Source: JBBQUN01 sp963717115 (GTDB lineage Bacteria; Actinomycetota; Acidimicrobiia; Acidimicrobiales; SZUA-35). From it: a stretch of 64,000 nt of DNA. The stretch covers positions 992,001 to 1,056,000 of the forward strand of contig CAVQVO010000017.1 in assembly GCA_963717115.1 (NCBI GenBank). The letters run 5' to 3'. This document shows positions 1-8,309 of this stretch, in pieces. Both the position numbers and the translations under genes were made by a program. Within the stretch, counting starts at the first letter, position 1, and every line of letters starts with the position of its first letter. The notes under the pieces are model-generated. The model did no database searches. It had not been told where the DNA came from and was given only the letters and a program-made list of their open reading frames with translations.

Positions 1-319
1 GCGCCGGATCCGTCGGCGTCAGGTCACGCGTGCCGAGCCAGTCGGGCCGGACCGGCAGATCCGATGGGGGATCGGTCGACGGCGACGTTTCGGGGAGCGA
101 GGGATCCGAGACTGCCGGTTCGGCGCTCCCGGGTTCGTCCGGATCGGGCGAGGTGGTGGCCGCGACGGTCGTCGCGGACCCGGTCACACCGGTCGGGGCA
201 GCCTCGTCGGGCCCGCCACACGAGCTGACCAGCAGGGCCACGGCGAACACGACGACGGCTCGTCCGACGGTGGCAGGGCCGGCGACGGCGAGCGGGGCGG
301 TGGCGAGCCGAGCGGGCAC
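1..319 (-). CDS. secreted lipoprotein, N-terminal part (cut by window edge)
   Basis: The reverse strand reads from a GTG at 319 off the left edge, giving 106 residues. Residues 1-34 form a bacterial lipoprotein signal: a short Arg-containing head, a hydrophobic stretch, and the lipobox LVSSC with the acylated Cys near residue 34. The next 60 residues are a Thr/Pro/Ser/Asp/Glu-rich spacer of the kind that tethers actinobacterial lipoproteins. No catalytic domain is reached before the edge, so function is unknown. The GTG start is supported by a TACTGT -10 hexamer six bases upstream, which implies a leaderless transcript. Confidence 0.7.
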   Translation of the reverse strand, partial: MPARLATAPLAVAGPATVGRAVVVFAVALLVSSCGGPDEAAPTGVTGSATTVAATTSPDPDEPGSAEPAVSDPSLPETSPSTDPPSDLPVRPDWLGTRDLTPTDPA

Positions 320-325
320 GGTCTG

Positions 326-331
326 ACAGTA
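326..331 (-). promoter_or_regulatory. -10 element (TACTGT) of the edge lipoprotein
   Basis: TACTGT lies six bases before the GTG at 319, the leaderless spacing seen throughout this window. Confidence 0.5.
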
Positions 332-358
332 GGGCGCGACGTCTGCTCTGATGCATCG

Positions 359-721
359 ATGGCCAAGAACGTGTTGGGTGGAGAGCTGCAGCCGTGTTCG
401 TTCGATCCGTTGACCGGTTTCTACCGAGACGGCTGCTGCGGGACCGGTGCCGATGACGCCGGGGTGCACATCGTGTGTGCCCGCATGACCGACGAGTTCC
501 TCGCGTTCTCGAAGGAGCGAGGCAACGACCTCAGCACGCCGATGCCCCAGTACCGGTTCCCCGGGTTGACCGACGGCGACCAGTGGTGTCTCTGCGCCGA
601 CCGCTGGGTCGAGGCCCACGAGGCCGGTGTGGCCCCGAAGGTCGTGCTGGAGGCCACGCACGCCGCGGTGCTCGAGTGGGCCACCCTCGACACCCTGCTC
701 GAGCATCGATTCGACCGCTAG
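359..721 (+). CDS. DUF2237 family protein
   Basis: A complete 120-residue protein that matches the DUF2237 family along its whole length: MAKNVLGGELQPCS at the start, then GFYRDGCC, a central ARMTDEFLAFSK segment and the QWCLCADRW motif. Several conserved Cys (residues 13, 26, 27, 79, 81) suggest a metal or redox role, but the biochemical function of the family is not known to me. The following gene starts 10 bases downstream, so the two are probably co-transcribed. The start is ATG; no strong Shine-Dalgarno is visible. Confidence 0.85.
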   Translation: MAKNVLGGELQPCSFDPLTGFYRDGCCGTGADDAGVHIVCARMTDEFLAFSKERGNDLSTPMPQYRFPGLTDGDQWCLCADRWVEAHEAGVAPKVVLEATHAAVLEWATLDTLLEHRFDR

Positions 722-730
722 AAAGGTCGG

Positions 731-3067
731 GTGACGCCCGACTCCCCGAATCCCGATCGCCTGGCCATCTCCGATGTCGACTTCGTCGATCTCATGGCGC
801 TCGAACCCCACGGACCCGACACCTACGTGGGATTGGCCCCCCGCTATCCGTGGGGTCGCCTGTTCGGCGGTCACGTGGTGGCGCAGGCGCTGCGGGCGGC
901 CCAGCTGACCGTCGGTGACGAGTACGTCGTGCATTCGTTGCACGCGTACTACATCCAGGGCGGAACCCATCGCGAACCGGTCCGGTTCGAGGTCGATCGT
1001 CTGCGCAACGGCTCGTCGTTCTGGGTGCGCCAGGTCGTCGCCCGACAGTCCAGCGGCGCCATCCTCAACCTGTCGGCGTCGTTCCAGCGACACGAGGACG
1101 CGGTCGACGTCCAGACCCAGTCGCCGCCCGTCGAACTCGATGGCCCCGACGGCCTCGACGAACAGGGCTGGGGTGGCATGCTCGAACGGCGCGTGGCGAT
1201 CAAGGAGTTCGGTCACACCAGCCTGTGGATCCGCCTCGCCCAGACCCTCCCCGACGATCCGCAACTGGCGGCGTGTGCCCTGGCGTTCCTGTCGGACTCG
1301 GTCCCGACGGGCGCCGTTCGGGCCACCCATCCACGGCAGGTCCCGAGGGAACGCAATCGCGAGGTCTTCGTCGGTGCCAGCCTGGACCACGCCGTCCACT
1401 TCCATCGGCCGGTCGACCCGACCGAGTGGCTCCTCGCCGATGTGCGCTGTCACGGACTGACGGGTGCTCGGGGCCTGTCCGTCGGCAACCTGTTCGATCG
1501 CGCCGGCGTCCAGGTCGCGACCGTGGTCCAGGAAGTCCTGCTCCGCGAGCGGCGCCAGGAGTCGAGCGCCGACGCCGGGTTCGGAGGCAAGGCCTCTGAG
1601 GGACACCCGGAGCGCCCGGCAATCCCTCATGTCGACCCGATTCGGTCCGACAGGAGCGGGATCAGTTGGGAAGGCATTCGGCTCATGGGATTGCGAAAAT
1701 CCAGCGACGTGGAGTTCGACCACGGCTCCGCGGACGACAACATCGACGGGCTCACCGGTCTCCCCGACCGCTGGCAGCTCGAGAACTGGATCTCGGCCAA
1801 CCTCCAACGTTCCCGCCGCACCGGTGACCGCTTCGGGCTGTTCCTGGTCTCGGTTTCGAACCTGGCCGAGATCAACAGTGGCTACGGGAGCGCCGTCGGC
1901 GACGAGGTGCTCCAGGCCGTTGCCGAGGCCCTGGCGGCATCGGTCGGTTCGCGTGGACAACTGGCCCGCTACCTCGGCTCGGAGTTCGCCGTGGTCTGGC
2001 CCGGTCTGTTCGGGATGGACGAGGCCAACCGGGTGGCCGTCGAACTGATCTCGTCGCTGCCCCAGCAGGTCACCTTCGAACGGTTCGTCGTGCCGGTCCG
2101 CTCGGCGGTCTCGGGCGTGATGAGCGACTCCGACCTCAACGAACGGCTCCTGCTCGTCGAGTCCGAGGCCGCACTGGCCGAGGCCCGATCGGCAACCGGT
2201 CTCAACATCGTGCTCCGAGACGACGCCTACGGGGTGCGTCGCAAGCCCGAGGTGCTCGCCGTCCGACTGCAGCGAGCGTTCGAGAACGACGAGTTCCAGC
2301 TCTATTACCAGCCCATCGTCTCGCTGGCCGCCGGCACCGTCGTCGGGTTCGAGGCGATGTTGCGCTGGCTGTCGCCCGACGCCGGCCCCACCGGAGCCGA
2401 ACTGCTGTCGCCGGGATCATTCCTCGACGCCCTCCGGGCGTCGCCGATCGTCGCCCCACTGCACGGATGGGTCCTGCAGGAGTGTCTCCGAAACGTCAAG
2501 CACTGGAGCCAGGTGATGGGCTCCCCGAGCCTGTTCGGCGCCACCAATCTCGATCCCAGCTTCGTCCGGCACGAGCGCTTCGCCGAGGTGGTCCTCAAGA
2601 CGATCGAGGATCTCGGGGTCCGCCCCACACAGGTCCTGCTCGACCTCAACGGGGCGACCGCGGGCCCGCAGATCGGCGTGTTGTGGCCCCGGTTGCAGCA
2701 GCTCAAGGCGGCCGGAGTCGGCATCGCCCTCGAGGACTTCGGGATCGGCCACGGGTCGCCCGATCTGCTCCGACGCTGTCGCTTCGACGTGATCCGACTC
2801 CCGCGCGTGCTGGTCGGCGGTCTCGGACTGGCCGAGGAGGACCGCATCATCGTGACCGGCCTCATCCGGCTGGCCCACGATCTGGGCTGCTACGTCATCG
2901 CCGAGGGGGTCGAGACCGAGGAGCAGGCCCGTCTGTTGCGCGAGGCCGGTTGCGATCTCGCCCAGGGATTCGTGTTCGGTCGTCCGGCCTCCGAGGAGGA
3001 GACCTCGCGCGAACTCGGACCGATCGCCAAGCAGGTCCGCAAGGCCGTCAACGTCGCCAATTCGTGA
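731..3067 (+). CDS. TesB-like acyl-CoA thioesterase joined to degenerate GGDEF-EAL domains
   Basis: One open frame of 778 residues from a GTG preceded by GAAAGG. Residues 1-275 are an acyl-CoA thioesterase II double hotdog (YPWGRLFGGHVVAQAL, HSLHAYYIQGG, SLDHAVHFHRP). A linker of about 45 residues follows, then a GGDEF domain (about 335-495) whose signature reads LGSEF, and an EAL domain (about 510-770) with EAM for EAL, EDFG for DDFG and RLPR where KIDR is usual. Both signalling domains therefore look catalytically dead, and the EAL part may still bind cyclic di-GMP. An internal in-frame ATG at 1685 with GGGAAGG nine bases upstream could start the GGDEF-EAL part separately. The fusion could be real or could reflect a lost stop, since the linker reads like an intergenic spacer. 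Confidence 0.75.
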   Translation: MTPDSPNPDRLAISDVDFVDLMALEPHGPDTYVGLAPRYPWGRLFGGHVVAQALRAAQLTVGDEYVVHSLHAYYIQGGTHREPVRFEVDRLRNGSSFWVRQVVARQSSGAILNLSASFQRHEDAVDVQTQSPPVELDGPDGLDEQGWGGMLERRVAIKEFGHTSLWIRLAQTLPDDPQLAACALAFLSDSVPTGAVRATHPRQVPRERNREVFVGASLDHAVHFHRPVDPTEWLLADVRCHGLTGARGLSVGNLFDRAGVQVATVVQEVLLRERRQESSADAGFGGKASEGHPERPAIPHVDPIRSDRSGISWEGIRLMGLRKSSDVEFDHGSADDNIDGLTGLPDRWQLENWISANLQRSRRTGDRFGLFLVSVSNLAEINSGYGSAVGDEVLQAVAEALAASVGSRGQLARYLGSEFAVVWPGLFGMDEANRVAVELISSLPQQVTFERFVVPVRSAVSGVMSDSDLNERLLLVESEAALAEARSATGLNIVLRDDAYGVRRKPEVLAVRLQRAFENDEFQLYYQPIVSLAAGTVVGFEAMLRWLSPDAGPTGAELLSPGSFLDALRASPIVAPLHGWVLQECLRNVKHWSQVMGSPSLFGATNLDPSFVRHERFAEVVLKTIEDLGVRPTQVLLDLNGATAGPQIGVLWPRLQQLKAAGVGIALEDFGIGHGSPDLLRRCRFDVIRLPRVLVGGLGLAEEDRIIVTGLIRLAHDLGCYVIAEGVETEEQARLLREAGCDLAQGFVFGRPASEEETSRELGPIAKQVRKAVNVANS

Positions 3068-3102
3068 TCGACGGCCCGGCCGGGCGGCCGGATCGTCGAT
3101 CA
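3065..3102. terminator. inverted repeat spanning two convergent stop codons
   Basis: TGATCGACG (3065-3073) pairs perfectly with CGTCGATCA (3094-3102), with a GC-rich palindromic core between. The outer ends are the stop codons of the GGDEF-EAL gene and of dxs. It is likely a bidirectional termination or mRNA-end structure, although there is no T tract. Confidence 0.45.
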
Positions 3103-4932
3103 GCGGGTCTGCAGCGCCAACGCTTCGCGGGTGGAGGCGGCGACGCCCGGGCCGTCCAGGCCGATGGCGGCCAGGATCTCGTCGGCCTTGCCGTGTGACA
3201 GGTAGGTGTCGGGGACACCGAGGACCTCGACCCGGGTGTCGGCCCGCAGTTCGTCGGCGATGCGGCTGCCGATCCCGCCGTCGCGCAGGCCGTCCTCGAT
3301 GGTGACGACCAGCGGGTGGCGTCGGGCGTCGTCGAGCATGTCGGGATCGAGGGGCTTCACGACCCGGGGGTCCCAGACCGTGCACGAGATGCCCTCGTCG
3401 GCCAACAGGTCGGCGGCGTGCTGGGCGGCGGCGAGCATCTTGCCGACGCCGATCAGGCAGACCTCGGTGCCCGATCGATCGCGCCGCGCCGACAGGCCCC
3501 GTCCGACGAGTTCGTCGGGTACCGAGGGGGCCGGTGTCTTGGGCCAGCGCAGCGCGACGGGTCCGGCATCGAGTTCGTAGGCGTCGGCCAGCATCTGCTG
3601 GAGTTCCTGGTAGGACGAGGGGCAGAAGATCGTCATGTTCGGGATCTTCGAGAGCAGGACGAGGTCGATGATCCCGTGATGCGAGGGGCCGTCGTCGCCG
3701 GTGATGCCGGCACGGTCGAGGCAGAAGATGACCGGTTGACCGTGCAGGCCGACGTCGAGGTTCACCTGGTCGATGGCTCGGGTGAGGAAGGTCGCATACA
3801 CCGCGAAGACCGGTCGCAGTCCTCCCATGGCCATCCCGGCGGCGGCCGTCACGGCGTGTTGTTCGGCGATCCCGACGTCGAAGCAGCGGTCGGGGAAGCG
3901 CTCGATGAAGGGCAACAAACCGGTGGAGTCGGGCATCGCGGCGGTGATGGCGACCAGATCGGGCTTCTCTTCGCCCAGCTTCACGATGGCTTCGGTGAAG
4001 GCGGCGGTGTAGCTCTCGGGCTTGAGGCCGCCGAGGTCGTGCATGTTCTTGATCGGGTCGTTCTCGGCCGGGGCGTATCCCCGTCCCTTCTGGGTCATCA
4101 CGTGGAGCACGACCGGACCCTCGAACTCGGCGGCGTTCACGATCGCCGTTTCCAGTTCGGCGATGTCGTGACCGTCGAACGGACCCATGTAGCGGGCACC
4201 GAGGTGTTCGAAGAAGGTCTTGGGTTCGAAGGCCTCGCGGATGGCCGCCTTCGACGCGTTGATCCCCAGTTCGGACAACTTGCCGATGTAGGGGGCCTTG
4301 GCCGCCACCCGTTCGAGCCGGTGCTGGCGCCGCATGTAGACCGGATTCGAGCGGATCTTCACCAGGCTCTCCGAGAGCAGCGAGATCGTCGGTGCGTAGC
4401 TGCGCCCGTTGTCGTTGAGGATGATCGTGACGTTGCGTCCGGAGTGCCCCAGGTTGTTGAGGCCCTCGAACGCCATCCCGCCGGTCATGGAGCCGTCGCC
4501 GAGGACGGCGACCACCCGCCGCTGCTCACCGCGCAGTTCGAACGCCGTTGCCAGGCCGTGGGCGTAGCTGAGCACGGTCGACGCGTGGGAGTTCTCGATC
4601 CAATCGTGAGGCGACTCCGCACGACTCGGATAGCCCGACATGCCGCCCGCCTGGCGCAGGGTGTCGAACTGGTCCCAGCGGCCGGTGACGATCTTGTGGA
4701 CGTAGGTCTGGTGGCCGGTGTCCCACAGGATCACGTCTCGTGGGGAATCGAGGACGCGGTGCAGGGCGATCGTCAGCTCGACATCGCCGAGGTTCGAACC
4801 GAGGTGACCGCTACCGGCCCGGGTGACCTTGTCGACGATGAAGGTGCGGATCTCCCGACAGAGGGTGTCGAGCTGTGCTGCAGTGAGTCGGCGCAGGTCG
4901 GCCGGACCTCGCAGGGTCGAGAGCAACTCCAT
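3100..4932 (-). CDS. dxs: 1-deoxy-D-xylulose-5-phosphate synthase
   Basis: This enzyme condenses pyruvate and glyceraldehyde 3-phosphate to DXP, the entry step of the MEP isoprenoid pathway, using thiamine diphosphate. The 610 residues are near the usual family length. The N-terminal domain carries SGHLGSNLGDVELTIAL (41-57), HQTYVHK (74-80) and the ThDP motif GDGSMTGG (145-152) with the partner Asn near 174. The pyrimidine-binding domain carries the catalytic Glu in VGIAEQHAVTAAAG, and the C-terminal transketolase domain ends normally. The ATG at 4932 has TAGCGT eight bases upstream, which supports a leaderless start. It converges with the GGDEF-EAL gene, two stop codons apart. It is the only MEP gene in the window. 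Confidence 0.97.
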   Translation of the reverse strand: MELLSTLRGPADLRRLTAAQLDTLCREIRTFIVDKVTRAGSGHLGSNLGDVELTIALHRVLDSPRDVILWDTGHQTYVHKIVTGRWDQFDTLRQAGGMSGYPSRAESPHDWIENSHASTVLSYAHGLATAFELRGEQRRVVAVLGDGSMTGGMAFEGLNNLGHSGRNVTIILNDNGRSYAPTISLLSESLVKIRSNPVYMRRQHRLERVAAKAPYIGKLSELGINASKAAIREAFEPKTFFEHLGARYMGPFDGHDIAELETAIVNAAEFEGPVVLHVMTQKGRGYAPAENDPIKNMHDLGGLKPESYTAAFTEAIVKLGEEKPDLVAITAAMPDSTGLLPFIERFPDRCFDVGIAEQHAVTAAAGMAMGGLRPVFAVYATFLTRAIDQVNLDVGLHGQPVIFCLDRAGITGDDGPSHHGIIDLVLLSKIPNMTIFCPSSYQELQQMLADAYELDAGPVALRWPKTPAPSVPDELVGRGLSARRDRSGTEVCLIGVGKMLAAAQHAADLLADEGISCTVWDPRVVKPLDPDMLDDARRHPLVVTIEDGLRDGGIGSRIADELRADTRVEVLGVPDTYLSHGKADEILAAIGLDGPGVAASTREALALQTR

Positions 4933-4940
4933 GGCGCACC

Positions 4941-4946
4941 ACGCTA
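4941..4946 (-). promoter_or_regulatory. -10 element (TAGCGT) of dxs
   Basis: TAGCGT ends eight bases before the dxs ATG, so the transcript would be leaderless or nearly so. Confidence 0.5.
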
Positions 4947-5030
4947 GCGGACGGGTCGGGGAACGGCGGGGTCCGCCCGCCGGTCCGGCACCGGCCGGGA
5001 GTCACCCCGGCGTCGGGCACCGCCGGGTCG

Positions 5031-5408
5031 TCAATCGCACTTCTCGAGGAAGCGCTCGGTCTCGACGACCACCCGGACGACCTTGCCGGCGGCGATCAGG
5101 CCCCGTCCATCGCGAACCGAGGTGGTGAAGAACAACTTGCGGCCGACGATTTTCTCGAGCGTGGCCTCGGCGGTGATGGTCTGGCCGACCGGGCTCGGCG
5201 CGACGTGGTCGAGCATGACCTGGACCCCGACCGAGGTGCAGCCGTCCTCGAGGTCGGCCGAGACGGCGTCGCAGGCGGCCTGCTCGCAGAGGGCCAGGAC
5301 GCGAGGGGTCCCGAGCACCGGCACCGTTCCCGATCCGAGGGCCAACGCGGTGTCGGCTTCACCGACTTCGACGATGACCATGGCCGTGAGGCCGGGCTCC
5401 AAAGGCAT
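5031..5408 (-). CDS. FlK-like hotdog thioesterase
   Basis: A 125-residue single hotdog protein related to fluoroacetyl-CoA thioesterase FlK and to small actinobacterial thioesterases. The helix motif TPRVLALCEQAA supplies the Thr and Glu, and the later DHVAPSPVG supplies the His, matching the Thr/Glu/His trio known from FlK. It probably hydrolyses a short acyl-CoA; the true substrate is unknown. I chose the ATG at 5408 because MPLEPG leads directly into the conserved strand. A start at MVIVEVG nine codons later is possible. It is divergent from tldD with about 110 bases between, which hold both promoters. Confidence 0.8.
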   Translation of the reverse strand: MPLEPGLTAMVIVEVGEADTALALGSGTVPVLGTPRVLALCEQAACDAVSADLEDGCTSVGVQVMLDHVAPSPVGQTITAEATLEKIVGRKLFFTTSVRDGRGLIAAGKVVRVVVETERFLEKCD

Positions 5409-5503
5409 CCCCCTACCGTTGCGCGCCGGGGGCGCTTTGTAAAGGCTCTCGGTCCGGACCGGTTCGGGAGGGTCGCGATCCGGAGCCCGGGGAGGGATCC
5501 CGC

Positions 5504-5509
5504 TACATT
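5504..5509 (+). promoter_or_regulatory. -10 element (TACATT) of tldD
   Basis: TACATT ends seven bases before the tldD GTG at 5517, which helps fix that start among several upstream in-frame alternatives. Confidence 0.5.
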
Positions 5510-5516
5510 CCACGGG

Positions 5517-6950
5517 GTGACCACCAACGACGAGCAGCAACCGTTGATCGAGACGCCCCTGATCGAGACCTCCCTGATCGAGCGGGTGCTCGGTCTCGGC
5601 CTGGGTGAGGGCGCCGACTTCGTCGAGATCTTCGTCGAGGACGTGCGGGCGGAGGGCATCACGCTCGACGATGGCCGGGTCGAGAACCTGGCAACGAGCC
5701 GCGACCGGGGAGCCGGAATCCGGGTGTTGGCCGGGGCCAAGACCGGGTTCGCCCACACCTCCGATCTCAGCGAGGCCGGGCTGATCGCCGCCGCACGGGC
5801 GGCAGCGGCATCGGCTCGGATCGAGCCGGTCGACGACGGCCGGACCATCGCGGTGACCCTCCGGCCTGTCACGCCGGCCCCCATCGCTCGTCGACCCGAG
5901 GACGTCCCGACCGACGCAAAGGTGGCACTCCTCCGCCGGGCCAACGACACCGCCCGAGCGATCGATGCCGCGATCACGCAGGTGTCGGCCACCTACGCCG
6001 ACAGCAGGCGACGCATCGTGGTCGCCAACTCCGACGGGCTCCTCGCCACCGACGACCAGACCCGGACCCGGTTCGCCGTGAACTGCGTGGCCACCGGCGA
6101 CACCGGGCTGCAGACCGGTTCGGAGTCGATCGGGAACACGGTCGGTTTCGAGCTGTTCGACACCGTCGACGTCGACCGGGCGGCCACCGACGCCGCCCAC
6201 CGGGCCATCACGAAGCTGGCCGCCGTGCCGGCACCCTCGGGCACACTGCCGGTGGTGATCGGACCGGGATCGGGTGGGGTGCTCTTCCACGAGGCCTGCG
6301 GACACGGCCTCGAAGCGGATCTCGTCGCCAAGGGCGCCTCCGTCTTCGCCGGTCGGATCGGTCAGCAGGTGGCGTCCCCCCTGGTCACGCTGATCGACGA
6401 CGGCACGATGCCCGGCGAGTGGGGCAACGTGGCCATCGACGACGAGGGCCAACCGGCGGCCCGCAACGTGCTGATCGAGAAGGGCGTCCTCGTCGATTAC
6501 CTCTACGACGGCCAGCGGGCCAAGAACGAGGGGCGGGCGAGCTCGGGGAACGGACGGCGGCAGAGCTACCGGCACCTGCCGATGGTGCGAATGACCAACA
6601 CCTACCTCGCCGGCGGCGACATGGATCCTGCCGACATCATCGCCGGCGTCGACTACGGGGTGTACGTCGCCCGTCTGGGCGGCGGCCAGGTCGACACCGG
6701 TTCGGGAGATTTCGTGTTCGGCATGACCGAGGCCTACCTGATCGAGGATGGCAAGATCACGTCGCCGCTTCGGGAGGGCCAGCTCATCGGCAACGGACCG
6801 AAGGTGCTGCAACTGATCGACGCCGTCGGGAACGACTTCGACATGGGAGGACCCGGGACCTGTGGCAAGGACGGCCAGGGAGTCCCCGTCGGCGACGGCG
6901 TCCCCACCCTGCGGGTCAAGGAGATGACCATCGGAGGCACGTCGGCATGA
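5517..6950 (+). CDS. tldD: TldD metalloprotease subunit
   Basis: TldD is the catalytic half of the TldD/TldE heterodimer, a zinc protease that degrades unfolded peptides and matures some peptide natural products. The 477-residue protein has the expected HExxxH motif in HEACGHGLEAD (258-268) and the long conserved C-terminal domain with QSYRHLPMVRMTNTYL, DFVFGMTEAYLIEDGK and the closing GxPGTCGKDGQ. The frame is open well upstream, but the GTG at 5517 is preferred because a TACATT -10 lies seven bases before it. Residues 10-23 are an odd triplicated LIET-type tract encoded by three 15-bp near repeats. The stop overlaps the tldE start (ATGA). Confidence 0.95.
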   Translation: MTTNDEQQPLIETPLIETSLIERVLGLGLGEGADFVEIFVEDVRAEGITLDDGRVENLATSRDRGAGIRVLAGAKTGFAHTSDLSEAGLIAAARAAAASARIEPVDDGRTIAVTLRPVTPAPIARRPEDVPTDAKVALLRRANDTARAIDAAITQVSATYADSRRRIVVANSDGLLATDDQTRTRFAVNCVATGDTGLQTGSESIGNTVGFELFDTVDVDRAATDAAHRAITKLAAVPAPSGTLPVVIGPGSGGVLFHEACGHGLEADLVAKGASVFAGRIGQQVASPLVTLIDDGTMPGEWGNVAIDDEGQPAARNVLIEKGVLVDYLYDGQRAKNEGRASSGNGRRQSYRHLPMVRMTNTYLAGGDMDPADIIAGVDYGVYVARLGGGQVDTGSGDFVFGMTEAYLIEDGKITSPLREGQLIGNGPKVLQLIDAVGNDFDMGGPGTCGKDGQGVPVGDGVPTLRVKEMTIGGTSA

Positions 6951-8302
6951 CGACCCCCGATCGGCTGCTCGCTCTGGCCCGGGAACTCGTCGATCGGGGC
7001 ACCGCCGGCGAGGCGATCGAGGTCGCCGTCGGCCACAGCACGAGCACGTCGATCCGCGCCTATCGCGGCGACGTCGAATCGTTCACCACCGCCACGTCCG
7101 ACGCCATCGGCGTCCGGGTCATCCGCGACGGTCGGGCCGGCTATGCCTCGGGCGGATCGCTCGATCCGTTCGTGGTCGACGAGTTGCTCGAGCAGGCTCG
7201 GGTGAACGCCCGGTTCGCCGAACCCGACGAGCACGCCGGACTGGCCGAACCCGACGGCGTCGAGCCCACACGGTTCGAGCGCTACAGCGAGACGCTCGCG
7301 GGAATCGCACCCGACGACAAGATCGCGCTCGCCCTCGAGGTCGAGCGCCGGGTCGTGGCCGCCGATGACCGCATCACGGGGGTCCGCACGGCGGCCTACG
7401 GGGACTCGACGGTGGCGTTCGCGCTGGCGAGCAGCACCGGCATCGGGTTCTCCGAGCGGGCCACCAGCGCCAGTCTCAGCGTGCACGCCCTCGCCGCCGA
7501 CGGTGACCGAACGATGAGCGGTGGAGGAGGCGATGCGGCCGCCGATCCCTCGGGCCTCGATCTCGACGGATTGGTCGAACGGGCGGTTCGTCAGGCCGTC
7601 GACCTGATCGGTGCCACCAAACCCAAGAGCAGCGCCGTCTCCCTCGTCCTCGACCCGCGGATCACCGCCTCGGTCCTGGGGGTGATCTCCGGCACGCTCA
7701 CCGGCGGTCGGATCGTGAAGGGCCGATCACCCTTCATCGACCGGGTCGGCGAGGTCGTCGCCTCACCGCTGCTGACCCTGTCCGACGAGCCCCTCGACCG
7801 CCAATCGCTGGGTGCGACCAGCTTCGACGGGGAGGGTCTCGCCTGCCGACCCCTGCCCCTCATCACCGGCGGCGTTCTCGACGGCTACCTCTTCGATGCC
7901 TACACCGCCCGTCGATTCGGAACCGCCTCGACGGCGTCGGCCCAGCGCAGCACCCGGAGCCTGCCGAGCCCCGGTCCGCACGTCCTGTCGGTCCCCGCCG
8001 GCGCCGGCGGAAGCCTCGACGACCTGATCGCCGGCATCGACCTCGGGGTCCTGGTCTTCGGCCTGGCCGGCTTCCACTCGGGCATCAACCCGGTGTCGGG
8101 CGACCTGTCGCTCGGCGTCGACGGACGGATGATCCGCAACGGCGCCCTGGCCGAACCGATCAGCGAGGCGACCGTGGGCTCCACCCTGCAACGGATGCTG
8201 CTCGGGATCACCGCCGTGGGATCCGATCGCGAGCATCTGCCCGGCGGTGCCGTGTGCCCCAGCATGGTGATCGGCGACGTCATGCTGTCGGGCGCCAGCT
8301 GA
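6947..8302 (+). CDS. tldE: TldE/PmbA metalloprotease partner subunit
   Basis: A 451-residue member of the TldE/PmbA family, the non-catalytic partner of TldD. It lacks HExxxH, as expected for this subunit, and shows the family landmarks: an N-terminal strand with SIRAYRGDVESF, a central VLDPRITASVLGVISGTLTG segment, SLGATSFDGEGLACRP, and a C-terminal GLAGFHSGINPVSGDLSLG loop. The ATG overlaps the tldD stop by four bases, so translation is coupled and the two subunits are made together. A PHP-domain gene follows after seven bases and belongs to the same operon. Confidence 0.95.
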   Translation: MTTPDRLLALARELVDRGTAGEAIEVAVGHSTSTSIRAYRGDVESFTTATSDAIGVRVIRDGRAGYASGGSLDPFVVDELLEQARVNARFAEPDEHAGLAEPDGVEPTRFERYSETLAGIAPDDKIALALEVERRVVAADDRITGVRTAAYGDSTVAFALASSTGIGFSERATSASLSVHALAADGDRTMSGGGGDAAADPSGLDLDGLVERAVRQAVDLIGATKPKSSAVSLVLDPRITASVLGVISGTLTGGRIVKGRSPFIDRVGEVVASPLLTLSDEPLDRQSLGATSFDGEGLACRPLPLITGGVLDGYLFDAYTARRFGTASTASAQRSTRSLPSPGPHVLSVPAGAGGSLDDLIAGIDLGVLVFGLAGFHSGINPVSGDLSLGVDGRMIRNGALAEPISEATVGSTLQRMLLGITAVGSDREHLPGGAVCPSMVIGDVMLSGAS

Positions 8303-8309
8303 CGACGCG

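Noticed and set aside
5409..6812. Long minus-strand frame opposite tldD
   Set aside because: It is the shadow of tldD. Only its last 125 codons, before 5408, encode the FlK-like protein.
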